A stretch of 64,000 nt of DNA from Enterobacter sp. JBIWA008 (GCF_019968765.1 NZ_CP074149.1:3844001-3908000), one strand, 5' to 3'; counted from the first letter of the stretch, positions 1 through 12,045 are shown. The notes: a model not told the origin generated them from the letters alone. A program made the numbers and translations.

Positions 1-191
1 GGGTGTACAAAATGGGCAGCTCACTGGGAGGAGCGATGGGGATCGCGGTTACCGCTTCGCTCTATGCACTGCTGCTGCCGCTGGGCATGGCCAGCGCCGC
101 ACAGTATGCGCTCCTTTTTAACAGCGCGATGTGTCTCGCTTCGGTGGGAGTGACCTGGGCGTTACTCCCTTCAGGTCGGGCCCCGCGATAG
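1..191 (+). CDS. MFS transporter, C-terminal fragment (cut by window edge)
   Basis: Only about 62 residues are inside the window; the gene begins before base 1. The visible part has two hydrophobic stretches (around an SLGGAMGIAV segment, then an LLFNSAMCLASVGVTWALL segment) and ends in a short basic tail. This fits the last two membrane helices of a 14-helix drug/H+ antiporter of the DHA2 type, but that is inference from a short piece. It converges on queE with 17 bases between the stop codons. No gene symbol can be given from this fragment. Confidence 0.6.
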   Translation, partial: VYKMGSSLGGAMGIAVTASLYALLLPLGMASAAQYALLFNSAMCLASVGVTWALLPSGRAPR

Positions 192-208
192 GCGGGGCCA
201 CGAAAGGG

Positions 209-880
209 TCAGGCAATATTCAGGTACTTGTGCGTCTGCATCGACAGGCGCCAGTTACGCGCAATACAGGTTTCAATGCACAGGCGCGTCGCGTCGTCTT
301 TCTGGCTGATCGGCTGTAGCGCAATGACGCGCTGCTTTTCATCCGTCAGCGTGGCCAGCAGCTCATCCAGCGCTTCGATATCACGCACGCGCCCTACCGG
401 GTGCTTAATCTCATCCGCGCGTTCCAGCGCCTGAGACAGTACGTCATACCCGCCGCGCATATTCACTTTTGGCGATACCGTCACCCAGGTGGTGTGTGAA
501 CAGCGCACTTCATGGGTGCCGCTGGTTTCAATCTGGCAGCTGTAGCCGTTCTTTTCGAGCAGCTCGGTCAGCGGCGTCAGATCGTGGATGCAGGGTTCAC
601 CGCCGGTGATCACGACGTGGCGCGCCGTCCAGCCCTGACGACCAATAATGGCCAGCAGATCTTCTGAACTGCCCGCACCCCACTTATCGCTCTCTTTGGT
701 TTTCGCCAGAATGCTAAACAGCGACACTTCCCGATCTGCGAGCTTATCCCACGTATGTTTGGTATCACACCAGGCACAGCCAACCGGGCATCCCTGTAAA
801 CGAATGAAAATAGCGGGAACGCCGGTAAAGTAACCCTCGCCTTGCAGGGTCTGGAACATCTCGTTAATCGGGTACTGCAT
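209..880 (-). CDS. queE: 7-carboxy-7-deazaguanine synthase QueE
   Basis: Radical SAM enzyme that contracts the ring of 6-carboxytetrahydropterin to 7-carboxy-7-deazaguanine, an early step of queuosine synthesis. The 223-residue protein carries the CxxxCxxC cluster motif (CPVGCAWC, residues 31-38) that binds the 4Fe-4S cluster, followed by the GGEP motif of radical SAM proteins. Length equals the E. coli protein. I chose the ATG at 880; an in-frame ATG at 886 would add two residues. The later pathway enzyme QueF is encoded at 24732, so two separate queuosine genes lie in this window. It reads leftward behind nanE with a 54-base gap. Confidence 0.95.
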   Translation of the reverse strand: MQYPINEMFQTLQGEGYFTGVPAIFIRLQGCPVGCAWCDTKHTWDKLADREVSLFSILAKTKESDKWGAGSSEDLLAIIGRQGWTARHVVITGGEPCIHDLTPLTELLEKNGYSCQIETSGTHEVRCSHTTWVTVSPKVNMRGGYDVLSQALERADEIKHPVGRVRDIEALDELLATLTDEKQRVIALQPISQKDDATRLCIETCIARNWRLSMQTHKYLNIA

Positions 881-934
881 AGTCATCTCAGTAAAGGGGA
901 TAAACGATAAGTATCGCAGATCCCCGCCGGATGG

Positions 935-1642
935 TCATGCTCCATCGGTGCTTTGCGCGCCAATCGCCGCCATAAAACGCTCGGTAATTTGCTGTGGACG
1001 GGTGATCGCGCCGCCGACAACGATCGTATGAGCGCCCAGCGCCAGGCATCTGGCCGCGCGTTCAGGCGTATCCACGTTGCCTTCGGCAATCACGGGAACC
1101 GTCACGGCGGCCAGCACGGCCTTCAGGAACGCGCAGTCGTTCTCCGGAAGCGAATGGCCCGCCGTTTCCGCCGTGTAGCCGTAAAGCGTGGTGCCGACGC
1201 AGTCAAAGCCAAGCGCCTGCGCCGTCACGGCTTCGCCCACGGTGGAAATATCCGCCATCAGCAGTACCGAGGGGTAGCGCGAGCGGATGCGCATGACCAG
1301 CGTTTCCAGGGACTCCCCACCGGGGCGCTCCCGCGCCGTCGCATCAAGCGCAATGATTTCCGGAGAGGCGGCCATGAGCTCATCCACCTCTTTCATCGTG
1401 GCGGTGATAAACACGTCGCTTTCCGGGTAATCCCGTTTGATGATGCCGATGACCGGCAAAGACACCTGCAGTTTAATGGCCTCGATATCCACCACGCTGT
1501 TGGCACGAATGGCAGCGGCTCCGCCCTGCGCCGCCGCCAGCGCCATCCGCGACATAATAAACGGGCTGTGCAGCGGTTCATTCTCCAGCGCCTGACAGGA
1601 GACGACCAGTTTTCCCTTCAGGTTATCCAGTACAGTTTTCAT
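935..1642 (-). CDS. nanE: N-acetylmannosamine-6-phosphate 2-epimerase (NanE family)
   Basis: A 235-residue TIM-barrel protein of the NanE family, which turns ManNAc-6-phosphate into GlcNAc-6-phosphate. Visible family features are the [13 protein letters not shown] opening, AAIRAN, IIKRDYP and the phosphate-binding C-terminal part around [11 protein letters not shown] and [14 protein letters not shown]. Its ATG overlaps the stop of the upstream PTS gene by one base (TAATG), so the two are very likely translated together. No nanA, nanK or nanT is nearby, so this is not the usual sialic acid operon. A sugar phosphorylated during PTS uptake would enter this enzyme without a ManNAc kinase. GlcNAc-6-phosphate would then pass to NagA/NagB, not in this window. 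Confidence 0.9.
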   Translation of the reverse strand: MKTVLDNLKGKLVVSCQALENEPLHSPFIMSRMALAAAQGGAAAIRANSVVDIEAIKLQVSLPVIGIIKRDYPESDVFITATMKEVDELMAASPEIIALDATARERPGGESLETLVMRIRSRYPSVLLMADISTVGEAVTAQALGFDCVGTTLYGYTAETAGHSLPENDCAFLKAVLAAVTVPVIAEGNVDTPERAARCLALGAHTIVVGGAITRPQQITERFMAAIGAQSTDGA

Positions 1643-3201
1643 TACGATAAGTTCTCTTCCACTTCGTTTTTGATAATCGTGACGTGCGGGCCATAAATCA
1701 CCTGAACACCGTTACCGCGCACGATAACACCGCGCGCGCCGGTGGCTTTCAGCGCCGCGTCATTCACTTTGCTGCCGTCCTTCACCGTGACGCGAAGCCG
1801 CGTGGCGCAGCAGTCCACCTCTTCCAGATTCTCTTTTCCGCCTAATCCAGCGATCACCGCAACGGCGCGCTCGCTCTGCGAGAAGGTCACTTCACTGGCC
1901 ATCGCCTCCTTTTCCCGACCCGGCGTAGCAAAATCGAAGCGGTTAATCATGTAGCGGAAGGTGAAGTAGTAAAGGAAGAACCACGGCACTCCGACCAGCG
2001 GAACGAACATCCAGTTGGTTTTGGCCTCCCCCTGCAAAATGCCGAACAGCACGAAGTCGATAAAACCGCCGGAGAAGGTTTGCCCGATGGTGATATGCAG
2101 CATGTGTGCGAGCATGAACGCCAGCCCGTCAAACAGCGCATGAATGACGTAGAGCACCGGCGCAATAAACAGGAAAGAAAACTCGATAGGCTCGGTAATC
2201 CCCGTCAGGAACGAGGTTAACGCCGCAGAAAGCAGCAGACCCGCAACGCGCTTTTTGTTCTCGGGTTTTGCCGTGTGGTACATCGCCAGGCATGCCCCAA
2301 GCAGGCCAAACATCATCGTAATAAAGCGCCCGGACATGAAGCGTGACGTACCTTCGTAAAACTGACGCGTGGAAGGATCGGCCAGCTGGGCGAAGAAGAT
2401 CCGCTGTGTGCCCTCAACGAGGTGACCGTTAACAATCTCACTACCGCCGAGCGCGGTGGTCCAGAACGGCAGATAGAAGATGTGGTGCAAACCAAACGGG
2501 CCCAGCATGCGTAAAATGAAGCCGTACAGCAGGGTGCCCAGATAGCCGGTGGCATCCACCAGCCCGCCGAGACCAAAAATCAGTTTCTGGAAATGCGGCC
2601 AGACCACGGTCATGAGCGCGCCGACGAGTATCGCCGCCAGCGAGCTGATAATGGGGACAAAACGCGAGCCGCCAAAGAACCCGAGGAACTGCGGAAGCGC
2701 AATTTTATTAAATCGATGATGGAGCGCGCAGGTCACCAGCCCAATCACCACGCCGCCAAACACGCCGGTTTCCAGCGTCTGAATCCCCAGCGTCATGCCC
2801 TGCCCCACGGCACCCGGGTTCTCGTGGGCCAGTTTGCCGGTGAGGATCAGCAGCGCGTTGATGGTGGCATTCATCACCAGAAACGCGAGTAGCGCCGCCA
2901 GCCCAGCCGTGCCCTTATCGCTTTTTGCCAACCCGACGGCAACCCCAACCGCAAACAGCACCGAGAGGTTCGCAAACACGATTGAACCGGCGCTGCTCAT
3001 GATGGTGAAAATGGCCTGCAGCCAGTCCACATCTAAAAACGGATAAGCCGCCAGCGTGTTGGGATTCGATAACGCACCGCCTATTCCCAGCAGTAGGCCC
3101 GCTGCAGGCAACACGGCAATCGGCAACATAAAGGATTTCCCAAAGCGCTGCGCTTTTTCAAACCATCCCCCCGAAGAAGCGCCACTGAACATTTGCATCA
3201 T
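1642..3201 (-). CDS. PTS permease EIICB, glucose/N-acetylhexosamine family
   Basis: A 519-residue inner-membrane phosphotransferase transporter. Residues about 15-400 form the EIIC transport domain, with many hydrophobic helices and the family signature [12 protein letters not shown]. After a linker (about 405-430) comes an EIIB domain whose phosphorylated cysteine sits in DCCATRLR (Cys465 by the C-x-TRLR pattern). There is no EIIA domain, so phosphate must come from another protein, most likely EIIA-Glc (Crr). Coupling to nanE by a one-base overlap points to N-acetylmannosamine or a related amino sugar as substrate; that is inference, since specificity cannot be read from the sequence. NagE- and MurP-like proteins are the closest alternatives. 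It is divergent from an RpiR-type regulator. Confidence 0.85.
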   Translation of the reverse strand: MMQMFSGASSGGWFEKAQRFGKSFMLPIAVLPAAGLLLGIGGALSNPNTLAAYPFLDVDWLQAIFTIMSSAGSIVFANLSVLFAVGVAVGLAKSDKGTAGLAALLAFLVMNATINALLILTGKLAHENPGAVGQGMTLGIQTLETGVFGGVVIGLVTCALHHRFNKIALPQFLGFFGGSRFVPIISSLAAILVGALMTVVWPHFQKLIFGLGGLVDATGYLGTLLYGFILRMLGPFGLHHIFYLPFWTTALGGSEIVNGHLVEGTQRIFFAQLADPSTRQFYEGTSRFMSGRFITMMFGLLGACLAMYHTAKPENKKRVAGLLLSAALTSFLTGITEPIEFSFLFIAPVLYVIHALFDGLAFMLAHMLHITIGQTFSGGFIDFVLFGILQGEAKTNWMFVPLVGVPWFFLYYFTFRYMINRFDFATPGREKEAMASEVTFSQSERAVAVIAGLGGKENLEEVDCCATRLRVTVKDGSKVNDAALKATGARGVIVRGNGVQVIYGPHVTIIKNEVEENLS

Positions 3202-3366
3202 TTTTTCATCTCCCCGTTAATTGATGAAAATTTTTACCATATAAACACTCAGCAGTGAAAGTTATCATCCAAAACCAGGACAACGATCATACTTTTTCAA
3301 AATGACTGGCATCTTTCCCCCGCTTTCCGCCACACTAGTCGCAGAGAAACGCATTAAGGATCGAGC
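3202..3366. promoter_or_regulatory. Divergent promoter region of the PTS-nanE genes and the RpiR-type regulator
   Basis: The 165-base gap between two divergent genes must hold both promoters and, by the habit of RpiR regulators, the operator. It is AT-rich near the PTS side. An AAAGTTATCAT / ATCATACTTT pair is a loose inverted repeat that could be an operator, but the match is imperfect and no consensus is known to me. Confidence 0.4.
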
Positions 3367-4191
3367 ATGTCAGAACATGAAAACCTGCTGCTGAAGCTAC
3401 GCCAGGAGGCTTCCGGGTATAGCCCAACACAACAAAAACTCGGTGAGTTTGTCCTCAGCGATCCTGCCCGGGTGCTCTACCTGACGATCACCGAACTGGC
3501 GCGCGAGAGCCAGACCAGCGAGGCCAGCGTGACGCGTCTTTGCCGCACGCTGGGCTGCAAAGGCTATAACGAATTTAAAATGGCGCTTGCGCTGGATATT
3601 CAGCAGGGCCAGCCCGCGCGTCAGGCGGGGGATGAGATTGATAACGTCGTGGATGAGTCGGTGCAGGCTTTGCAGGATACCGCCAGACTCCTCGACCGCA
3701 CGCTGCTTGAAAAGGCGGCGCTGGCGCTGCACCAGGCGCAATCCGTGCAGATTTATGGCGTTGCGGCCAGCGCAATCCTCGGGGAGTATCTGCATTACAA
3801 GCTGTTGCGGCTGGGCAAACCCGCGCAGCTGTTTAGCGATATGCACCGTGCGGCCATGAATGCGACAACGCTTTCGAAAGAGACCCTGGTCGTGGCTATC
3901 TCCAGCTCGGGTTCAACGCGGGATTTACTGCACGTGGTGAAGCTTGCCCGCAAGCGCGGCGTTAAGGTTCTGGCGCTCAGCAATACGCCCCGTAGTCCGC
4001 TGGCGTCCCTGAGCGACATGCAGCTGGTTGCAGCCAAACCAGAAGGCCCCCTTAGCGCAGGCGCACTCAATGCTAAGGTTGGGGTGATGCTGCTGGTCGA
4101 GCTGCTGACCACGTCCATGATTGCGCTGGATGGTCATTACGGCGACGTTAGCCAGCAAACAGCCAGCGCCACGCTTCCCCTTCTGCTCTAA
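3367..4191 (+). CDS. RpiR/MurR-family transcriptional regulator
   Basis: A 274-residue DNA-binding regulator. Residues about 1-77 form the RpiR helix-turn-helix (TITELARESQTSEASVTRLC then LGCKGYNEFK). Residues about 120-250 form a SIS sugar-phosphate-binding domain, with YGVAASAILGEYL and the ISSSGSTRDLLHVVKLA loop that usually holds the phosphate. It is divergent from the PTS-nanE pair, so the likely job is control of that pair in response to the phosphorylated sugar. Whether it represses or activates cannot be told. MurR of E. coli is the nearest functional model, but no murQ etherase is present here. Confidence 0.9.
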   Translation: MSEHENLLLKLRQEASGYSPTQQKLGEFVLSDPARVLYLTITELARESQTSEASVTRLCRTLGCKGYNEFKMALALDIQQGQPARQAGDEIDNVVDESVQALQDTARLLDRTLLEKAALALHQAQSVQIYGVAASAILGEYLHYKLLRLGKPAQLFSDMHRAAMNATTLSKETLVVAISSSGSTRDLLHVVKLARKRGVKVLALSNTPRSPLASLSDMQLVAAKPEGPLSAGALNAKVGVMLLVELLTTSMIALDGHYGDVSQQTASATLPLLL

Positions 4192-4549
4192 AATTCATTA
4201 GCAGGCTAAATAAATCGGCCTGCGATCTATGTTGCTTGATTTTAGTTAAGTGGTATTTAAAACATTTATTCGATAAATGTTTGGTGTAACAAATTATTAT
4301 ATTTATTACGTTTTGAATTAAGTTCACCATTCGGTGGAGCCTCTACAAAAAACTTTAAATTCAATGAGTTAAAATTTAAATTTTAATAAAGTGAATTTTT
4401 ACCATTGCGCTAATGTCCAATATCTCCACCCGTTTTCCTTTCCTTAAAATAAGCTTAAGACGCCATTGATTTCGGCGTTTTATTATTTAAATGCCGTTTA
4501 CTTTTGCACGCCTACAATCCGCCTCATCAATCATAATGAGACGGTATTA
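4192..4549. other. AT-rich intergenic region without a gene
   Basis: This 358-base gap is clearly richer in A and T than the genes beside it. It holds a perfect palindrome, AACATTTAT-TCG-ATAAATGTT (4261-4281), and a terminator-like hairpin at 4458-4485. A TACAAT box at 4513 could be the -10 of the next gene, but no good -35 is placed for it. No convincing open frame was found. Confidence 0.6.
4458..4485 (+). terminator. Probable rho-independent terminator downstream of the RpiR-type regulator
   Basis: A short stem (ACGCC / GGCGT, extended by A-T and G-T pairs) with an 8-base loop is followed by TTTTATTATTT. It would separate the regulator transcript from the reductase gene. Confidence 0.5.
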
Positions 4550-5659
4550 ATGAATATGTTATTGATTACAGGCGTGACCGGATTTCTGGGCGGTGCAGTA
4601 CTTGAAAAAATCCTGACCAGCGATCAATCCGTAAAACTTCTTTTGCTTGCGCGCGCCGGCGATCCGCAGAGCGGGCTGGAGCGCGTGCAGGAGAACATGC
4701 GCAAGTTCAACGTTCCTGAGGACAAACTGGCCTCCCTGAGCGCGGATAATATCCTGATTGGCGATCTCAGCCAGCCGGATGATTTTCTGAGCGATCCTCG
4801 CCTGGATCGGGTCACGCATGTCGTTAACTGTGCGGCCGTCGCCTCATTTGGTAATAACCCGCTGATCTGGAAGGTCAACGTTGAAGGTACGCTCGCGCTG
4901 GCGCGCCGTATGGAGCAGGTCACAGGACTGCAACGTTTCCTCCACGTCGGCACCGCAATGTCATGCACGCCGGAGCAGGATTCACTGGTCGCCGAAAGTG
5001 CGGAATTCAGAGAAAATGCTGAACATCTGGTGGAATATACGTTTTCGAAGTCAACCATCGAACAGCTGATGCGCCAGGAGTGCCCTGACCTGCCGCTGCT
5101 TATCGCCCGTCCATCCATCGTTGTCGGCCATACCCGTCACGGCTGCACGCCGTCGAGCAGCATTTTCTGGGTCTTTAGCATGGGCCTGATGCTGCAGAAG
5201 TTTATGTGTTCAATGGAAGACCGAATCGACGTTGTTCCGGTGGATTATTGCGCCGAAGCGCTGTTAATGCTGCTCAACAGCAACGCTCGTCCGGGCGAAG
5301 TAGTACACATTTCCGCGGGAGAAGAGAACAGCGTTCGCTTTGCGGATATCGATCAGGCAATGGCGCAGGCGCTGGAGAAAGCCCCCGTCGGAGATAAATA
5401 TGCGCAGGTCAGCTACGAAACGCTGGTCAGAATGCGCCGTGAGCTGAAACATATTTTTGGCCCGTGCAACGAACGTCTGATGCTGAAAGCCATGCGGCTA
5501 TACGGTGCGTTTGCCACGCTTAACGTGCGCTTCAGCAACGATAAGCTGCTGAGCATGGGTATGCCGAAGCCGCCCCGGTTTACGGATTATATCGCCCGCT
5601 GCGTGCAGACCACCAAGGGGCTGACCATTCCGGAGCAAATGGCGGTCGATTTTAAATAG
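4550..5659 (+). CDS. NAD(P)-binding SDR / fatty-acyl-reductase-like oxidoreductase
   Basis: A 369-residue protein of the extended short-chain dehydrogenase class. The N-terminus has the nucleotide-binding glycine motif TGVTGFLGG. Residues about 150-165 contain YTFSK, the YxxxK catalytic pair, followed by RPSIVVGH. The layout resembles the NAD-binding-4 (thioester or fatty-acyl reductase) group, yet there is no adenylation or carrier domain, so the substrate is unknown. I chose the ATG at 4550 because it puts the glycine motif at the N-terminus; an upstream in-frame ATG at 4466 would add 28 residues that overlap the terminator-like hairpin. It stands alone, converges on eno, and is not part of the E. 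coli K-12 gene order here, so it is an accessory gene. Confidence 0.8.
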   Translation: MNMLLITGVTGFLGGAVLEKILTSDQSVKLLLLARAGDPQSGLERVQENMRKFNVPEDKLASLSADNILIGDLSQPDDFLSDPRLDRVTHVVNCAAVASFGNNPLIWKVNVEGTLALARRMEQVTGLQRFLHVGTAMSCTPEQDSLVAESAEFRENAEHLVEYTFSKSTIEQLMRQECPDLPLLIARPSIVVGHTRHGCTPSSSIFWVFSMGLMLQKFMCSMEDRIDVVPVDYCAEALLMLLNSNARPGEVVHISAGEENSVRFADIDQAMAQALEKAPVGDKYAQVSYETLVRMRRELKHIFGPCNERLMLKAMRLYGAFATLNVRFSNDKLLSMGMPKPPRFTDYIARCVQTTKGLTIPEQMAVDFK

Positions 5660-5665
5660 CCAAAA

Positions 5666-5693
5666 AAAATGCCAGTCATTCGACTGGCATTTT
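5666..5693. terminator. Bidirectional terminator between the reductase gene and eno
   Basis: A perfect 12-base stem, AAAATGCCAGTC / GACTGGCATTTT, with a 4-base ATTC loop. It has A and T runs on both sides, so it can end both converging transcripts. Confidence 0.9.
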
Positions 5694-5712
5694 CATTTTA
5701 AGGCTTAAGCAA

Positions 5713-7083
<1,371 letters not shown>

Positions 7084-7093
7084 CTAACTTTTT

Positions 7094-8746
<1,653 letters not shown>

Positions 8747-8954
8747 TTAGGGTGAAACGATGGAATAACCAGGACGGGAAAGTAGTATACCCGAACACGG
8801 CGAGCGCCACAAACTTTCATTCTCCGTCTCCATTCCAGGGCATGACAAACATAAGGAGTGAGAAAATAGCCCCTTTTGATTAAATGTTTTTGACGCAAAT
8901 CAAGCGCTTGTCATTTAAAAAATCACACAAATTGCGCTTGATCGCAAAATCTCG

Positions 8955-9746
8955 TTAGAGATCAGATTCCTGGCGCTTTACTTCCTGCCAGACTTCTTCC
9001 ATTGCCTCCAGGTCAATTCCGCTCATTTCCAGGCCTCGCGAGGCAACAATCCGCTCAACTTCGCGAAAGCGTCGTTCGAATTTTATGTTAGCTTTTTGCA
9101 GGGCGGTTTCCGCTTTTACACCCAGGTGGCGAGAAAGGTTGACGGTTGCAAACAGCAGGTCGCCCATCTCTTCCTCAAGCTTTGCTTCATCCACCACCGC
9201 CTGCTGCGCTTCGTGCATGACTTCGTCAATCTCTTCGTGCACTTTATCCAGCACCGGGCCGAGGGAGGTCCAGTCAAAACCCACGGCTGAGCAGCGTTTC
9301 TGGATTTTATGCGCACGCATCAGCGCGGGCAGGCTCAGCGGAATATCATCCAGCGCCGAGAGCTGAGATTTTTCCGCCCGCTCGGCGCTTTTGATTTGCT
9401 CCCAGCGGGCCAGCACCTCCGCGCTGTTCCCTGCGGTGGCATCGCCAAAGATATGGGGATGACGACGCTCCAGCTTGTCGCTAATGGCTGCGCAGATATC
9501 GTCAAAGTTAAAGCGCCCTTCTTCCTGTGCCATTTGCGCATAGAACACCACCTGGAACAGCAGATCGCCCAGCTCGCCGCGCAGGTCGTCAAAATCTTCA
9601 CGGGAAATAGCGTCCAGCACCTCATAGGTCTCTTCAAGGGTGTACGGGGCGATGGTGGCGAAAGTCTGCTCTTTGTCCCACGGACAGCCGTTTTCCGGGT
9701 CGCGCAGGCGTTTCATGATGCCGAGCAGGCGGTCGATTTGAGTCAT
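8955..9746 (-). CDS. mazG: Nucleoside triphosphate pyrophosphohydrolase MazG
   Basis: Hydrolyses NTPs and dNTPs to the monophosphate and pyrophosphate; in E. coli it counters MazF toxicity and lowers ppGpp. The 263-residue protein has two MazG repeats: an N-terminal one (YTLEETYEVLDAI, then DLRGELGDLLFQVVFYAQM) and a C-terminal one (EEIDEV, then EEEMGDLLFATVNLSRH). Both keep the acidic residues that bind magnesium. The start at 9746 matches the E. coli N-terminus; the frame extends 4 residues further upstream. It lies downstream of relA in the same direction. No mazEF toxin-antitoxin genes, which sit between relA and mazG in E. coli, are present here. Confidence 0.97.
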   Translation of the reverse strand: MTQIDRLLGIMKRLRDPENGCPWDKEQTFATIAPYTLEETYEVLDAISREDFDDLRGELGDLLFQVVFYAQMAQEEGRFNFDDICAAISDKLERRHPHIFGDATAGNSAEVLARWEQIKSAERAEKSQLSALDDIPLSLPALMRAHKIQKRCSAVGFDWTSLGPVLDKVHEEIDEVMHEAQQAVVDEAKLEEEMGDLLFATVNLSRHLGVKAETALQKANIKFERRFREVERIVASRGLEMSGIDLEAMEEVWQEVKRQESDL

Positions 9747-9769
9747 AGTTTTTTCCATTAAAAAAACAA

Positions 9770-9802
9770 GCCGGGTGGCGGCAAAGCCTTACCCGGCCTA
9801 CA
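9770..9802. repeat. REP element between relA and mazG
   Basis: An imperfect inverted repeat, GCCGGGTGGCGGC with CCTTACCCGGCC, typical of the enterobacterial REP family. It sits in the short gap between the relA stop and the mazG start, where mazEF would be in E. coli. Confidence 0.8.
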
Positions 9803-9813
9803 GAAGAGTGAGT

Positions 9814-12045
9814 TTAACCGCCGTGCAGACGACGCGCGTCAATCACATCCGGCACCTGGTTCAGCTTGCCGAGCACGCGGCCCAGCACCTGCAGGTTATA
9901 GATTTCGATGGTCATATCGATGGTGGCAAGCTGCTCGCGGGTATCGCTGCGGCTGGCGACACCCAGCACGTTGACCTTCTCGTTGGCGAGAATGGTCGTG
10001 ATGTCGCGCAGCAGGCCGCTGCGGTCGTTGGCAGTGACGCGCACCACCAGCGAGTAGCCAGCGGAATAGCTCTCACCCCAGACCGCTTCCACGATGCGCT
10101 CCGGCGCATGCGACTGCAGCTCGGCAAGCTGGTCACAGTCGGAACGGTGAATCGAAATCCCGCGCCCCTGGGTGATAAAGCCGACGATATCGTCGCCCGG
10201 AATTGGCTGACAGCAGCGGGCAATGTGGTGCATCAGGTTACCTACGCCTTCGACCACCACGCGGCCGTTGTCTTTGCTGCGCTGCTGCGGCGCGTAGGTT
10301 TTCTGCTGCAGCTGCTTCAGCGCCGCCGCGTCCTGCTCTGCCGCGCTTGGCTTATTGAACTGCGCCTGCAGGAAGTTCACCATCTGATTCAGACGAATAT
10401 CACCGCCGCCAATGGCCGCTAGCAGCTCGTCAAGCTCGTTGAAGTTGTAGCGCGGCAGCAGGAATTTCTCCGCCTCTTTCAGGCTTATCCCGATATGCTC
10501 CAGCTCGTCGTCGAGGATCTGGCGACCGGCAAGGATGTTCTTGTCACGATCCTGTTTACGGAACCAGGCATGAATTTTCGAGCGCCCGCGGCTAGTGGTG
10601 ACATAGCCCAGGTTAGGGTTAAGCCAGTCACGGCTCGGGTTGGGCTGCTTCTGGGTAATGATTTCAATCTGGTCACCCATCTGCAGTTGATAGGTGAACG
10701 GAACGATACGTCCGCCAATTTTCGCCCCGATGCAGCGGTGCCCTACATCGCTGTGGATGTGGTAGGCAAAATCGAGCGGCGTAGAGCCCGCAGGCAGGTC
10801 GACAACGTCCCCTTTCGGGGTAAAGACATAGACCCGGTCATCAAAGACCTGGCTGCGCACTTCGTCGAGCATCTCGCCGGAGTCGGCCATCTCTTCCTGC
10901 CACGCAATCAGCTTACGCAGCCAGGCAATGCGGTCTTCGTGTCCTGAACGCGCTCCGCCGGAGGTTCCTTCTTTGTATTTCCAGTGCGCGGCCACGCCCA
11001 GCTCGGCGTCTTCATGCATCTGTTTGGTGCGGATCTGAATCTCGACCGTTTTACCGCCTGGGCCAAGCACAACGGTATGGATAGACTGATAGCCGTTCGG
11101 TTTGGGGTTGGCGACATAGTCATCGAACTCATCGGGCAGATGACGGAAGTGAGTGTGTACTATGCCCAGCGCGGCGTAGCAGTCCTGCAGACGCTCCGCC
11201 ACGATACGCACGGCGCGCACGTCAAACAGCTCGTCAAAAGCGAGGTGTTTCTTCTGCATTTTGCGCCAGATGCTGTAGATATGCTTAGGCCGACCGTAGA
11301 CTTCGGCGCGCACGTTCTCTTCTTTCATCGCCTGGCGCAGGCCGCCGACAAACTCCTCAATGTAGTGCTCGCGGTCAATACGGCGCTCGTGCAGGAGTTT
11401 GGCAATCCGTTTATATTCCGCCGGGTGCAGATAGCGGAAGCAGTAATCTTCCAGCTCCCATTTCAGCTGACCAATCCCTAAGCGGTTCGCCAGCGGTGCA
11501 TAGATATTTGTACACTCTTTAGCAGCCAGCACGCGCTCGTCTTCCGGCGCATCCTTCACCTCGCGCAGGTGGGCAATACGCTCGGCAAGCTTGATGACCA
11601 CGCAGCGGAAATCATCCACCATGGCCAGCAGCATCCGGCGAACGTTATCGACCTGCTCTGAGGAAACTGAATCTGTATGCGCGGCTTTAAGCTGACGAAT
11701 GGCCGCCATATCGCGTACGCCGTGGATCAGCGCGACGACGGATTTCCCGACGCTGTCGCGCAGCACGTCTTCGCTGACCACGTCAGCATCCGCGAGGGGA
11801 AAGAGAAGCGCGGCCTGTAGCGTTTCAATATCCATGTTCAGCATGGATAAGATTTCCACCATCTCCACGCCGCGCCACAGGAGAAGATCGGCATCCGGAT
11901 GCCCCTGCGTGGTGCGCAGACAATAGGCCCAGGTTTCGGTTAAGCGTTCACACGACTGCTGGCTGGAAATTCCCAGACTTGCGATCCATTTTTGTGGGTC
12001 AAACTCCCCAGCTTTATTGAGATGTGCACTTCTTACCGCAACCAT
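9814..12045 (-). CDS. relA: (p)ppGpp synthetase I RelA
   Basis: Ribosome-bound stringent-response enzyme that makes (p)ppGpp when uncharged tRNA enters the A site. The 743-residue protein has a degenerate N-terminal hydrolase domain: the HD motif is replaced by FPLAD at about residue 81-85, so it should lack ppGpp hydrolysis. A synthetase domain follows (about 240-390, with DELFDVRAVRIV and YQSIHTVVLGP), then a TGS domain (about 405-465, VYVFTPKGDVVDLPAGSTPLDFAY). The C-terminal part has a conserved-cysteine region (ARCCQPIPGDDIVGF) and an ACT domain (SGLLRDITTILANEKVNVLGV). The ribosome site AGGAGAGGA precedes the ATG. Confidence 0.99.
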   Translation of the reverse strand: MVAVRSAHLNKAGEFDPQKWIASLGISSQQSCERLTETWAYCLRTTQGHPDADLLLWRGVEMVEILSMLNMDIETLQAALLFPLADADVVSEDVLRDSVGKSVVALIHGVRDMAAIRQLKAAHTDSVSSEQVDNVRRMLLAMVDDFRCVVIKLAERIAHLREVKDAPEDERVLAAKECTNIYAPLANRLGIGQLKWELEDYCFRYLHPAEYKRIAKLLHERRIDREHYIEEFVGGLRQAMKEENVRAEVYGRPKHIYSIWRKMQKKHLAFDELFDVRAVRIVAERLQDCYAALGIVHTHFRHLPDEFDDYVANPKPNGYQSIHTVVLGPGGKTVEIQIRTKQMHEDAELGVAAHWKYKEGTSGGARSGHEDRIAWLRKLIAWQEEMADSGEMLDEVRSQVFDDRVYVFTPKGDVVDLPAGSTPLDFAYHIHSDVGHRCIGAKIGGRIVPFTYQLQMGDQIEIITQKQPNPSRDWLNPNLGYVTTSRGRSKIHAWFRKQDRDKNILAGRQILDDELEHIGISLKEAEKFLLPRYNFNELDELLAAIGGGDIRLNQMVNFLQAQFNKPSAAEQDAAALKQLQQKTYAPQQRSKDNGRVVVEGVGNLMHHIARCCQPIPGDDIVGFITQGRGISIHRSDCDQLAELQSHAPERIVEAVWGESYSAGYSLVVRVTANDRSGLLRDITTILANEKVNVLGVASRSDTREQLATIDMTIEIYNLQVLGRVLGKLNQVPDVIDARRLHGG

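Noticed and set aside
953..1696. A 247-codon open frame antisense to nanE
   Set aside because: Low-complexity arginine and histidine-rich translation typical of a reverse frame of a GC-rich gene.
2593..2892. Small open frames on the plus strand opposite the PTS gene
   Set aside because: They overlap the conserved EIIC domain in the other strand and lack start signals.
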